Shown here in pieces: positions 1 through 9,390 of a stretch of DNA of 64,000 bases (the first letter of the stretch is position 1; the number at the start of each line of letters is the position of its first letter). The position numbers and the translations under genes were made by a program. This DNA comes from Symsagittifera roscoffensis (Eukaryota > Xenacoelomorpha > Acoela > Convolutidae), in contig NC_087064.1 in NCBI RefSeq assembly GCF_963678635.1, forward strand, positions 13,675,599 through 13,739,598, in the 5' to 3' direction. The notes below the pieces were generated by a model that was given only the letters and a program-made list of their open reading frames with translations, made no database searches and was not told where the DNA came from.

Positions 1-635
1 GTTCCTGACAGAAACTCAAGAGTTCAGGAAGAGAAATAAAGAAGAACGGTTGACTGGACCAGAGTGACACTTGAGTGGAGGTGGACAGCTGAAGCTACCC
101 AATGGCAAAAGAGCAAAATTTCTTCCTGAGTTAAAACTTCTTCTTCAAAACTTCTTGAGTTAAACCTAATCACCTTAAATTAGTTCTAGAGTTGCTATAC
201 GATCATAATTTACCTAATTCTGGAAGTCGAGTTAGTATGTGAGTACCCAATTCAGCTTTTTGAGTGCTTTTTATATGATTTTGTTGAGTTAAGGCAAGTT
301 TATAGGTTGATCAATCTGAAATGGATCAAAGTTCCATTGTCCAATAAAAAAAACGGTATACTTAATTTTCAGACTCTGTTTTTAATGTCGCTCGCGTGTT
401 TTAGGTGTTTAGAGACCTGACCATAGGGGCATTCTTGTTTCTAGAGTGGGGGTTTGGTAGTAGTCTTTAAGCTGTACCACGGTTTGTAGTCTCATGTCGC
501 AAATGAACCAAATCGGCTCCGACTGCATGAGGTAAAAAAAAAAACACAAGAGATTTTGTCCCTGACTCTTGAGCTAATGATTATAGGGCCTATTTTTCTT
601 AGCCTCATATGCGACTTAAGTAGGCGACTGTTACA
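1..635 (+). repeat. R1: LTR-like repeat, cut by the window start
   Basis: First of four copies of a ~600-660 bp repeat (others at 9391-9984 minus, 45539-45997 plus, 61957-62614 plus). It has LTR-like organisation: an AT-rich TATA-like stretch near 270, a conserved stem-loop at 307-329, AATAAA at 343-348 and a terminal TGTTACA at 629-635. It directly abuts the 3' remnant of the minus-strand gypsy element, but in the orientation opposite to that expected of its 3' LTR. No primer-binding-like sequence follows it, unlike R2. Identification as an LTR rests on R2, which sits upstream of a gag leader and a primer-binding-like site. Confidence 0.7.
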
Positions 636-921
636 AAATCTTTTTTTAGGCATTGACTCCCTCCTTCGCTTTCGTCCCTTGTGCTGCAACTCCACCACCT
701 CTCAACCATAAGGTGCCAGGTGTTTCCTCGTGCTGAACTTCATGTCGCCCTTCAGAGCTATATGACCCTCTTCCACGATCATTCTCCCGCTATCGTACAC
801 TGGCTCCTTGTTTTCAAATCCAGCCTTCTCAAGTACTCTAATCAGTTCCCGGACTTCATACTTGGGAGGCATTGAACCCCGAATCTTCTTGGCTTGAGTG
901 GTGCACGAATTTATCTTGATT
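636..921 (-). pseudogene. 3'-block protein remnant (homologue of 57.06-57.32 kb)
   Basis: Minus-strand translation, with one stop, gives a segment clearly homologous to plus-strand 57060-57320: both share an IKINS...TTPAKK-type start, a GSMPPK(Y/F)EVR motif, a GRMIVE(E/G)GHIA motif and a KG(D/E)MKF..(R/K)...APYG motif. The homology ends at the junction with R1. I do not recognise the protein family. Finding it here, downstream of a second gypsy copy, is part of the evidence that this block belongs to the retroelement. Function unknown. Confidence 0.6.
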
Positions 922-1335
922 TCACATTGAATACCCGCTGAATAGGTGTTCCCAGCCGTGTGTGAATGATTTCTGCTGCTGCTCTACAGCCTCTCTAGCA
1001 TGTATCGACGGGACCACCATTGGGCCATTCATCCTCAGTGTCATTCGCCTCACCGTCGGAAACTCCGGGATGGTAACCGGTAACACGTCTCGTTCAAGGA
1101 TTGTCTCAAGTTCTTTTTTCGCAAAGTCAAAGCTCTTCCTCCACGCTGAAGTTCTCATGACTTTTCTAGTGTTCTTCGCAAAAGGATTTAGGTTCCAGAA
1201 CTTCGGGTAGGCCTCAATAGGACCCTCTCGTTTCTCCCCCATTCTGCACAGCAGCTGGCCTCTAAAGTTGGGCACTATCAACTCTGGGTCCTTCACTTTT
1301 CCGAATAGCACTGTTTCCCTCATTTGTGCTCTCAA
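922..1335 (-). CDS. Conserved unknown 3'-block fragment, 137 codons open
   Basis: An open 137-codon stretch homologous to plus-strand 56640-57060 in element 2, where the same protein is broken by stops. Shared landmarks are GKV(K/N)DPELIV, CRMG.KREGPIE.YPKFWN, a basic/acidic helix ending KKELE, and PEF...RRMTL.MN.P(L/M)VVPS(I/L)HARA. No known domain is recognised. The annotated Met is only the first in frame; coding continuity upstream leads into the deletion junction at 1364-1371, so this is an internal fragment and not a complete gene. Survival of the frame may be chance. Confidence 0.6.
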   Translation of the reverse strand: MRAQMRETVLFGKVKDPELIVPNFRGQLLCRMGEKREGPIEAYPKFWNLNPFAKNTRKVMRTSAWRKSFDFAKKELETILERDVLPVTIPEFPTVRRMTLRMNGPMVVPSIHAREAVEQQQKSFTHGWEHLFSGYSM

Positions 1336-1363
1336 GATCTCAGGTTTGCACCAATTCAGCGCC

Positions 1364-1371
1364 GTCCCATC
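1364..1371 (-). other. Deletion junction joining integrase region to 3' block
   Basis: On the minus strand the sequence follows element 2 up to GATGGGAC (49759-49766 of element 2, in the integrase zinc-finger region). It then continues exactly as element 2 does after a second GATGGGAC at 56608-56615. The eight shared bases mark a microhomology deletion equivalent to about 6.85 kb of element 2. Confidence 0.8.
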
Positions 1372-2387
1372 TGATCGTGCGATCTAAAAAACACTTCCGT
1401 TTGATATAGCTGTGGTAATATGATGAGATTATGCTTGTGTAGTATTTTCTCTTCGTCTCTTCTACTGAAGGCCACCACGGATCAGCTGTGTGGTAGAGTA
1501 AGTCCTTACGTTCCTTGTAGGACTGGCTCAAGATCTTGTAGCTATCCTCCTCCTGGTCTCCTTCTCCTTCACTCCCGCTCGTATCCATTTGGAGAGGTTG
1601 CTTTTCATTTTGTTGCTTTTCTGCGCTCGTATCAGGTCCGATAGCCTGTAACTCGCCTTGACGTGTTCCTTTAGTGCCATCATATGCACGTTCAATTCTC
1701 CCGGATTATGGATATCGTCTTTAAGCTTGACGCGTACTATCCCTCTCAAGACCTCCCGATCATCCTCCGGTTCCAGATTCGTTCTGATGTTTGAGTTGCA
1801 TGGTAACTCCCTGAAAGGTTTGCTTGACGCCGCAATCAGCTCTAGTTCTTCTCCTCCTTTGACGTCATGATGCTCTAGGTTGTATGTCCCGGATGAGGGA
1901 TCAGTTTGTAGTTCCCTGTCATGGTACCTCCTTTTTTCCTCGGAGAAATTTTCCTCTTCACCATACCCCTTTTGTTTCGGCCACTCCCCGGACTCTTGAT
2001 CTAGTCCGAGATCTTCAACTTCCTCTTTGAACGACACGTTCTTTCTTCGTAACGTTGTTCGCCTGAGTATGCCCTCCGGGATTTTCTCGATCAATGTCCG
2101 TACCACCTCTTTGTTCTCTGGTACCCCGGCCTTCATTGAATCCTCTTATTTTCTCATTATGTTGATTTCTGGCTCATCGTTTCTTTTTTCCAGTTCAGAC
2201 CACGGGTTTGTCATCGGCCAATTTCTCCAGAAATCTCATCAAATCCTGCCCTACCGTCGCCTTTCCTGTTTCCACTTCGTCGAGGTCATAACCTTTCGCC
2301 TTCAGCGTCTCTCTGACTATCTTTGACTTGAGCATGATTTCGATCGGCATCCCGGATTTTTTCTTCAGAATTGCAGTTTCTCAACGC
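1372..2387 (-). pseudogene. pol: RNase H-integrase linker and start of integrase zinc finger, element 1
   Basis: Minus-strand frames (notably 1528-2136, 202 codons, and 1340-1588) match element 2 48600-49760. The common motifs are a hydrophilic region with LGL.QESGEW, RDRELQTDPSSGTYNL, KPFREL.CNSN.RTNL and YRLSDLIRAQK, then KIL.Q.YKERKDLLYHT just before the zinc finger. The N-terminal part (about 2140-2387) is in other frames, with recognisable SKIVRETLKAKGYDL and LADDKPV motifs. This long charged segment lies between RNase H and integrase in both families. Typical Ty3/gypsy proteins have a much shorter connection there. No catalytic motif is visible. It is broken by at least three frame changes. 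Confidence 0.65.
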
Positions 2388-3938
2388 TCAGTGGGTAATT
2401 AGGAATGGTCTTCTATCGGTTTGCCTGATTTGTCGAACCATTGCGAGCGGTGGGTTATCATACGTTTCATTGTCCATAAATGAGAAACCATCTTTGATCT
2501 CAGGCCTATCAGCGTCCCTCTGTTCCTGCCTCTCGTAGAAATCCGTTTTCTTACTGAGGCTGTCGGCATTTTGGTGTTCGTCTCTCGCTCTATGTTCAAT
2601 TATCAAATTGTAACCATCCAATCGCACTATCCATCTGACAATGTAGTTTTGATCCATTGAGTACGTCTTTAGCCAACTGAGTGCCCTGTTGTCGACTCGT
2701 AGTTTGAAAGGCTCGCTGCCCAGATATGCCTTGTATTTTTCCACAAAGGTGACAACCGCAAACATCTCCGCCTTGGGTGCCCCGTACTTCATTTCCGTGT
2801 CGCTCAAGACTTTGCTCCCGTATGCTATCGGTCTCAAGACTGTTCTCCCGTTCCATTCCTCTTCTTGATGGAGTATGCCGGAGATGTTGTTGCATCGGAT
2901 ATGCTTTGTACGGATAGCCCCTGATGAACTCTCTGTAGTTGGCGAATCCAAGAAGGTTAATAACTTATGTTCGCTTTTTGGCGACTTCCAAGTCAGCACT
3001 GCTTCTACCGCATCTGGGTCAAGTTTATCTACCATCCTCAACAGGTATTTTAACGAGTCCTTTAGAGTTTCACATTTCGAGGGTTTATACTTCAGTCCTG
3101 CCCTGTTTATGCATGCAAACATTTCGTTCAGTCGGTCTATGTGGTCCTCTAGGGTAGGTCTCGCGATCACCACGTCATCCACGTAACACATCACCAAATT
3201 GCCATACTTCTTCGTCAAACTCGTTAGTGCCTGCGCCAATAGTCGCTGAAATGTGGCTGTCGGATTGCAGAGGCCAAACGGCATCATATTCCATTGGAAC
3301 AGCCGCAGCTGGCAAGCAAACCCTAATTTGTCCCTATCTTGTTTCTTTAGTTGCATCTGCCAAAAAGCCGACCCCAGATCAAGAGTGGTAAAAAATTTTG
3401 CATCCCCCAATTTTGAAAGACTTTCATCTATTCTGGGTATGGGATAGGCATCCTTTACCGTGACGGATTTCAGATATCGAAAGTCAGAACAGAATCTCAG
3501 TTGAACCCCTTTCTTTTTGGCCATCACTACTCCACACGCCCACGACGATTTGGATGGTTCTATCATATCATACTCTAGTAAGGTCTCTATCGCCTTCCTA
3601 CATGCATCCAATTTGTTTGGGGTCATACGCCTCGCCCCCTCCCTATGCGGTACCGCGGACTCTTTTAATTCTATTTCATGTTTAACGAAATAACAGCAAA
3701 CGATGTCCGCTTTTTGTCTCAAAATAACTTCCCGATTCCTATTGATGGCTTCGAGCTGTTCGTCCGTTACTTTCCCCCTATAATAATCATCTTCTGTCAA
3801 TACCGGTTTATCAATTTCTAACTCCTCTGGTCTGGGTCTTTCTGGAAATTTTGAACAGCTCGAAAGTCCGTCGTCCGTTTCTGACTTAAGTGAATTCACA
3901 AGACCTGAAGAAAACTTTATTTTCTTCAATCTGCTCAA
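2388..3938 (-). CDS. pol: Reverse transcriptase with damaged RNase H, element 1 (516 codons)
   Basis: This is the longest surviving pol frame in the window. Ty3/gypsy RT landmarks appear in order: a primer-grip-like HR(E)GAR region, YPIPRIDESL, the catalytic TLDLGSAFWQ aspartate, MPFGLCN.TATFQRL, and YVDD at 3174-3185 with VVIA after it. RNase H follows, with the AEMFAVV glutamate and the RVDNRALSWL aspartate retained. A frameshift plus a deletion of about 150 bases near 2870-2950 removes the first RNase H aspartate (the DTDAS region of element 2) and substitutes an out-of-frame stretch before ISGILHQE. The two changes restore the frame by chance. The N-terminal Met lies in the protease-RT spacer, so the true precursor is a longer polyprotein. 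Expected role: reverse transcription in a particle. RNase H here should be inactive. Confidence 0.85.
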   Translation of the reverse strand: MSRLKKIKFSSGLVNSLKSETDDGLSSCSKFPERPRPEELEIDKPVLTEDDYYRGKVTDEQLEAINRNREVILRQKADIVCCYFVKHEIELKESAVPHREGARRMTPNKLDACRKAIETLLEYDMIEPSKSSWACGVVMAKKKGVQLRFCSDFRYLKSVTVKDAYPIPRIDESLSKLGDAKFFTTLDLGSAFWQMQLKKQDRDKLGFACQLRLFQWNMMPFGLCNPTATFQRLLAQALTSLTKKYGNLVMCYVDDVVIARPTLEDHIDRLNEMFACINRAGLKYKPSKCETLKDSLKYLLRMVDKLDPDAVEAVLTWKSPKSEHKLLTFLDSPTTESSSGAIRTKHIRCNNISGILHQEEEWNGRTVLRPIAYGSKVLSDTEMKYGAPKAEMFAVVTFVEKYKAYLGSEPFKLRVDNRALSWLKTYSMDQNYIVRWIVRLDGYNLIIEHRARDEHQNADSLSKKTDFYERQEQRDADRPEIKDGFSFMDNETYDNPPLAMVRQIRQTDRRPFLITH

Positions 3939-5376
3939 GTTACAAATTTTGTCCCTGTGATTCGGAAAATCAAGGATTTAATATTTTTGAACATTTTTAG
4001 TCATTTCATATTTAGGTTTTACGGGCAGTGCGTATCCTTCTTGATTGTGATTGGTATATCAAGAGTATTCAACAAGACATTGACGCAGAGGCCACTCTAG
4101 GTGATTGAGAACGATTTTCATAAAGTAGCAGCACTTTGACTGTTCGGATTCGTTACTATACATACTTATTTGTTGTCACTTATTTCATTATAAATCATCA
4201 TTCTCAAATTTACTATTGCAGCCTCGTTCGCTTTCAACGTCACCCTCTTAATCAAGAAAACTGGAGTTTTATTCTCATTCGCCATTGTAAAATTTAACGG
4301 TTTACTTAGGTACTTCCTTTCCGGGTTTCAAATCCTGAACAGCGAGTTGTTAACGGCAATCGTTACATCAAAATTCCTGATGAAATTCTTCCTGAAATGA
4401 ATTGACCAGACTCATCTAGATTCTCCACCACCAGAAAACTCATCCACAGATTGCGTTCCCCCTGATTCAGAGCTATGGTCGGTGTCCTACCTAAAATCCT
4501 CAATGCCCCCTTGTTTGCCACTGACAGCCTTATCATTGAGTCTATCAGGTCGTCTTTTTCGAATCCCATTGTTTTCCATGTTCGTATCGGTATTACACTC
4601 AAGACCCTGTATCCAACAATCCTCGTAGTTGGGTCTTCTTTTCGCTTATGTCTAGTATATGTGCGGATACGCCTGCTTCTGTTCCCAGATGCATGGAATC
4701 TTGCTGAAGCATGGCACAGTGCCCTAGCGATCTCAACTAGGGTTTTTCTCGACCTATGTAGGTTTGACCGGCAAGATCTTTATCAGACGTTAAGATTTTT
4801 TTTGGTGTAGATGTTTATTCCCTCTATGTTCAACATGACCTCATGTGGACCATAGGTTTCCGTGTACCTGCTGTCTATCCTAATCGATTTACCACCACCT
4901 CTCGTGAGTAGTACCCTGAGTGCTCTAGAAGGAGTTTGTGGCCTGATAGTGCGTATGTAGTCAGCATACACATCTATGTTCATTAGTCTTTGGTCGCTGG
5001 GCTCACTCAGATTCATCGTTACCTCATGGCCACCATCCGTGATTATTGACATCTCGCCCCAATCTTCGTGAAACCGAAGGGTTTTCCAGTCACCATTTTC
5101 AAGGTGTTGCTGTTACTCTGGGTTGTCGGATTTTCACCGGTCTCTTACTCTGGTTTTGTCATAGAAAGTGTCTCACTCCTCTTCTGTCTTTCTAATTTTT
5201 GTTTTAGCCGTTGCTCAATTGTTATTTCACCACCTGTTGCTTCTTTGGTCTGCAAGTAATTCTCCGGTTGTCTAATCCTGGTGTTTCGGGTGATTCTTCA
5301 CTGCGTCTCAAAATAGGGGACAGTCCATCCTAAAGTGTCTCTCTTGATTGTATAAAAAAAACACCTGGAGTCTATT
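3939..5376 (-). pseudogene. pol: Retroviral-type protease and gag-pro junction, element 1
   Basis: Minus-strand pieces in several frames match element 2 and the intact 380-codon family I protease. Piece 1 (5053-5259) has a helical EQRLKQ.LERQ segment and GKPFG.TKIGA. Piece 2 (4783-5052) carries the DGGHEVT.NLSEPSDQ and YGPHEVMLNI.G(I/K)NI(Y/S)T motifs. Next comes the LLDTG active-site sequence near 4590-4630. Piece 3 (4363-4602) has S(V)IPIRTW, NKGALR.LGRTP and GERNLWMSFLVVENLDES. The coding line is broken right after LDTG by a short deletion and before that by stops. The usual ILGRDF motif is damaged to ISGRIS. Not functional as it stands. Confidence 0.7.
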
Positions 5377-5970
5377 TTAATAATCAAGGCACTTTAAAAC
5401 TCGTGCTCTTCTCACCTGAATCAAGTCCTGTTCATCAGGCGTGTATCCCGAGCTCTGCATGACCTGCTTGTAAGTGGTGCGATCCGCTACATGGTGATCT
5501 GCCGAGCCACAATTTGCACACGAGATTTGTTTGCCCATATCATCTCTTGGCTTGTACCATGACGCCCTCTGCTGTTGGCCTCCCGCTTGCAGGTTCCTGT
5601 TGTATTTCTTCGGTTCCATCAATGTGTACACTCTAGGATTGTGTCTCATCTTTTCCGGGGTTGGTGCATTGTCTTTCGAGAGCATGTAGTATGTTGCCCA
5701 CATTGTTCTCAAGTCATCACTCTTCACCCCATCAATAAACTTTGAGGCAAAGCTAACATTCCTCCTGTTAATCGATTCCTCTGGATCACTTCTCCTTCTA
5801 AAGCTCTCAAGATCATCTTGTAATTGGTCAATTGATTCATCGTCTCTCTGTCTCTTTTTCTCAAATCTCATCATGGCTTGATGTTCCTTCATTCCGGATC
5901 CAAAGCGGTTTAGCAGAATTTCAAAGTTTTTGTCTGCAGTGTCACGTTCCTCCTCCTTTTTGGCTACCAC
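5377..5970 (-). CDS. gag: gag capsid C-terminus with zinc knuckle, element 1 fragment
   Basis: 197 open codons matching element 2 gag. Landmarks are ILLNRFGSGMK, MMRFEK(K/R)RQRDDESID, SDPEE...RR and ASKFIDGVKSDDLRTM (a retrotransposon-gag-type helical capsid region), then a QQQRASWYKPRDDM linker and one zinc knuckle (CANCGSADHHVADR). The last zinc ligand is Arg here, while element 2 keeps Cys. Role inferred from family: particle formation and RNA packaging. The start is internal; upstream coding continues in another frame at 6073-6399. Confidence 0.75.
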   Translation of the reverse strand: MVAKKEEERDTADKNFEILLNRFGSGMKEHQAMMRFEKKRQRDDESIDQLQDDLESFRRRSDPEESINRRNVSFASKFIDGVKSDDLRTMWATYYMLSKDNAPTPEKMRHNPRVYTLMEPKKYNRNLQAGGQQQRASWYKPRDDMGKQISCANCGSADHHVADRTTYKQVMQSSGYTPDEQDLIQVRRARVLKCLDY

Positions 5971-6072
5971 GAACTTAAGTGCCCTGCTTTCCAGGTTGCT
6001 TAGTATCGCTGTTCAGGCCTGTCTTTCATCATTCAGGTTGCTCTGCACCAGATGTAGTCTCATCACCTGAAC

Positions 6073-6399
6073 TCAGGTATCTATGCAAGCGTCTGAGTCG
6101 TCCTTGAATTCTTTTGGTTTCTTGAATGTTTTTCTCCTTTTACCTCCTCCTGCATCACTCGACTCTGTGTTTCTTGTTGCGAATGCTTCAAGCGTCCTGT
6201 TCTTTATTTCCCAAGTACTCGCCCACGTCATGACATCAGGTGTTACACTCATATGTGCGCTCGATTCCCTCAGGATACTTGTTGAGTTTGACACTCCTCC
6301 TTTTGTAGCCGTCTTGCTCATCCTTGATTCTATGTTGTTTTTTATCAGCGGTAATGGTCTCGATTCCTGCTTCTTACGTTGAGGTTCCACAAAGTTCAC
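6073..6399 (-). CDS. gag: gag middle region, element 1 fragment
   Basis: 108 codons homologous to element 2 43690-44030. It begins N(F/I)..EPQRKK, then a low-complexity Ser/Thr stretch, then ..MTWASTWE..NRTLE.FATRNT.SSD and KTFKKPKEFKDDSD.CIDT, after which a stop interrupts the capsid frame. The KKPKEFKDDSDGCIDTW block is also present, diverged, in family I unit A (KKPRWYKDESDGCFDSW). It marks the start of the capsid-like domain. The region 5971-6072 between this and the next fragment still reads as gag with a stop and a shift. Confidence 0.7.
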   Translation of the reverse strand: MNFVEPQRKKQESRPLPLIKNNIESRMSKTATKGGVSNSTSILRESSAHMSVTPDVMTWASTWEIKNRTLEAFATRNTESSDAGGGKRRKTFKKPKEFKDDSDACIDT

Positions 6400-6696
6400 C
6401 CTTGTTCCGGCCGTCCTTTCTGTTTTGTCCTGTATCGTTTTCTCTTGAGCAATAGAGTTTCTCAGGAGCGCGTCTAATTTCTCTTGTTTGGCATAAGAAC
6501 TTTAAGCTTGTTCCATGCTCATTGTAAGCATTCTCGTCTCTAGATTCCATAACTTATCATTTACGGTCTCAACCGCTTCTTCATTTCTTCCATGTCCTTT
6601 TTGATATGTTTCTCTCGCTCTTTATCCATTGTCTCCTCCTTGTCCGCTATCTGTTGTAGCTTTCTTCAGTAGCCCTCGCTCAGACGAAGTAGTTTT

Positions 6697-7212
6697 CTAT
6701 ATATCGTTTTTGTTATGCCGTAATTCTTTCCTCAATTGCTGGCTGTCCTCCTCGCTGCACTTCAGTTTTTTGTCTCTCTGTTCCAATTTTGACATCATTT
6801 CCCCTAACTCAACTAGCGGTAATTTTGATTCCGCTGCTTGACCATTTTGGTGACCCACTGCGCCCTCCACTCTTTGGTCCTTACCCTGGTCAGCTTCTGT
6901 GGTTAGTGTCGAAACTGTACCAAAGGTTTTGCCTTTTTCGCTCGTTGTTGTCATCTCCTCCTTCTCTGTTGGTTTCATTCCGACCATTGCCGCAAGTTTC
7001 GACGTGAACGATGTTCTCTTCGTTTGCGAATCGTTTTTTATCGTCCCCGGCGTGTTGTTTGTGACTTCATCTCCATTGCCTATAGGTGAGAACTCAATTG
7101 TCTGTGTTCCTTGTTCTTCTAAATTCGGCATAGGCGTCGGTTCCGTCGTTTTTTGTTTCTCTGCACCTAGGCTCTGCTCTGGCGTCTCAAGATCAATTTC
7201 CGTTACGGGCAT
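6697..7212 (-). CDS. gag: gag N-terminal region, element 1 fragment
   Basis: 171 codons homologous to element 2 42906-43400: EIDLET, TTE.TPM.N(L/V).EQ, TIEFSPI, TSF...(A/T)AMVGMKP.EKEE, KTFGTVS and a final EL...M(S/A)(K/E)LEQ.DK...KCSEED. It is charged and probably largely disordered, with a coiled-coil-like C-terminus. Upstream coding (7213-7399, next entry) is in another frame in both elements, so the true start is probably at 7399. 6400-6696 continues the coiled-coil part in broken frames. Confidence 0.65.
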   Translation of the reverse strand: MPVTEIDLETPEQSLGAEKQKTTEPTPMPNLEEQGTQTIEFSPIGNGDEVTNNTPGTIKNDSQTKRTSFTSKLAAMVGMKPTEKEEMTTTSEKGKTFGTVSTLTTEADQGKDQRVEGAVGHQNGQAAESKLPLVELGEMMSKLEQRDKKLKCSEEDSQQLRKELRHNKNDI

Positions 7213-7399
7213 ACTCTTCTGATGGGTTTGCTTTTCCTCAGTCTTTTGCCCTTAGTGCTTCTGGTTAGACCATGTTAACTGAATTATTTTTTCTCATTAC
7301 TGTGGGGTTTGTTGGTGTTTGTTTCCTTTGCGTTGACAGTTGGTTTTGCTTAAGTCCTACCCCTTTCCTCTCTGATAATGACATTCTTGTTTTCTTCAT
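7213..7399 (-). pseudogene. gag: Probable gag start, element 1
   Basis: The minus-strand ATG at 7397-7399 opens a basic peptide ending VMRKN(N/F)SVNMV, which matches the start of element 2 gag at 42709 (VMRKNFSVNMVNTRS). In element 1 a stop and shift follow MV. Conservation of the first and last parts supports 7399 as the family II gag start. The upstream sequence resembles the A/T-rich run before 42709. Confidence 0.5.
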
Positions 7400-7599
7400 G
7401 GTGTTTTATTTACAATTTTTAGTTTATCTACAATTCAGACATTGGACAGTTTTCGCTTAAAAAGAGCACTTAAAAATTATAAAAACCTCCCATGTTCTTA
7501 AAAACTCGTTAAAACAATTCCAGTCTAATTAAATTCCCCAATTCGAATTCCAGTTTGCCAATCTGAATTCAATTCGCAAATCCTAGGATTTTAGGGAAA

Positions 7600-7830
7600 T
7601 TGGGAACCTTTGATCAAGTGTTCGGACCCTTAGCTCAAGTGTTGGGACCTTATCTCAAGTGGTGGGAACCTTAGCTCAACTGTTGGTATCCTAGATTAAG
7701 TGTTGGGACCTTATATCAAGTGTTGCGACCCTTAGATCAAGTGCTGGGACCCTTAGATCAAGTGTTGGGACCCTTAAATCACTATCCCGAGACTCAAGTG
7801 TTGGGACCCTTAGATCACTATCCCCGAGCT
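7600..7830 (-). repeat. Short, degenerate copy of the leader minisatellite
   Basis: Eight or so imperfect units of ~22-35 bp with the theme ACTTGA...AAGGGTCCCAACACTTGA on the minus strand. Same position (just upstream of gag) and same core as the 1 kb array at 41520-42540. It lacks the regular hairpin arms seen there. Confidence 0.65.
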
Positions 7831-8762
7831 GCCTCCCAAAACTCTTGTTAACTTCTCCACTACCGTAGCTCGAGTGTCTGGACGCTTTATCCACCATCCC
7901 AGTACCACCTCCGGAACTCGTGTGAAGAACTTCCCATTGTCGAAACTCAAGTATTGGGTTCTCAGTCCACTATCCCAGTACCACCTCCTGAACTCGTTTG
8001 AAAAATTCCCAAAAACCAATTTTCTTACCAAAATTTTATTAAGTTTCCCTAAAATTTCCGTCTTATCCTAAATCCATTGCAATTTGAAAAACAACTTGTT
8101 TTGAAAACGTTTACGTAGTTGCAAACGCACTAATTATCCATAGAACTTTTTAACTTGTCCCAGAAACAGTAAAAGTCGATATGGAAAAACAATAAAACGA
8201 GAAAAATGTGTATACCCACATTTCGAAAAAAATTGTCTGGTACCTAATTGTCACGCTGTTTTCCTCCCATACCCCCTTTTTAACGTCCTTATGGGGCATT
8301 CGCCTACTGGGTTTCAAAAACTGTCTGTTTTGGAACCCCCTACCCGATCCCGCCAAGTTAACTACCTTAATTCGAGTTTACTACCGATTACCTTCGAGTT
8401 CCAACACTTGTTCTGAGACTCTAGTTAATCTATTGTAACTTAATCGACGATATCGATTGTATAGCTGCTGTAAAGAAGCCCTTTTTTTCAGTTTCCAACC
8501 TCCTACCTCTGTTTTATCCAGCCCCCTCCTAATCTCCCCCCTATCTATCACCCCACTCAAGTCGAAAAATACCCTAAGCACGATGGGTGCTAAACCTCTC
8601 AAGAGAAAGTCCGTAGAACCAGCTTCCAAGCTCTGATCAAGAAAAAACGTTTCCTCAAAATTGTTAGGACCCACTTATTCATTTTTACACTTATCTCCTA
8701 AAGTATAAAGTGGATTTTAACGATACCCGTTTGCCCAAACAGAATTTTCCTGTGATCCCTTC

Positions 8763-8949
8763 TCACTGATGCACTGCTCTGTTCACGTTGTTGGTAGTCT
8801 TTTCCCAGTCGCGTGTCTCCTGTTTCTCAGATCCCAGTCCTGAGAACCACTTTGCCACCTGCCTGGTCACCTGTTCCAGTCTAGTCTTCCAATGTTCATC
8901 TAAGATTGCAAGACTATCTGAGAACCCTTTCAACGCCCCGAACTCGGGT
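8763..8949 (-). other. 62-codon open stretch in leader, no ATG
   Basis: Minus strand. Opens after a TAG that lies in a pyrimidine-rich TTTTTAG context resembling a 3' splice site, and ends at TGA (8763-8765). The peptide is helical and charged, with DSLAILDEHWKTRLEQ and VAKWFSGL segments. I see no homologue in element 2, whose leader has a different small ORF at about the same place. It could be a short exon or chance; not assigned. Confidence 0.2.
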
Positions 8950-9361
8950 TTTTGCTAAAAATTTGCTATTTTGATCAAAACGATCGGTTTTATTGAAAAT
9001 ATTATGTGTACGCTATTTTAATTATTATGAAGGTTTGACCCACCTAATCTGAATATCAAAGCCACAGTCCTTTTTCGAATTTTTTCAGTTTTTTTTCTTC
9101 CTATTTCTAATCTTTTCCGTTTTTTTTTCGCTTTTGTCTTTTACCCGTTTTTTCTCCCTCTAGTGGCCCCCCTTACTCGGTTAGCTAGGCCTCGTATGGG
9201 AAATAGCACCGAGAAATTTTCTCGAGTTTTCTTAAGAAGCTACCACGGTACAACCAGAAGGTGGACAAGTTCCAGTTCAACCGTACCATCGGTACTCTAG
9301 AATGGGCATGAAGCCCGGAGCTGAGTCAAGCGGGTTCAATACTTTATTCATGATGTCGTAA

Positions 9362-9379
9362 AAGCACCCAGGAGCGCCA
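9362..9379 (-). promoter_or_regulatory. Candidate primer-binding site, element 1
   Basis: TGGCGCTCCTGGGTGCTT on the minus strand, 11 nt after the TGTTACA end of R2. It begins with TGG, the complement of a tRNA CCA end. A near-identical TGG..CTCCTGG sequence follows a (G/A)TTACA end in family I at 15308, 22003 and 31119. A discriminator of G (from TGGC) would fit an arginine-type tRNA, as used by some gypsy elements, but I cannot match the tRNA. Confidence 0.45.
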
Positions 9380-9390
9380 TAAAAACACTA

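Larger units (their letters stand above)
7400..9361 (-). other. 5' leader of element 1 between primer-binding-like site and gag
   Basis: No convincing gene. Contents: degenerate copies of the leader minisatellite (about 7600-7830); a block at 7960-8310 whose reverse complement matches 41060-41400 of element 2, including a shared GCGTGACAAT(T/C)AGGTACCAGA string and a GGTGGTACT string; a 62-codon open stretch at 8763-8949; and an A-rich tract near 9060-9160. The strong resemblance to the element 2 leader shows that both belong to family II and that long leaders (~2 kb) are typical of it. Confidence 0.6.
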
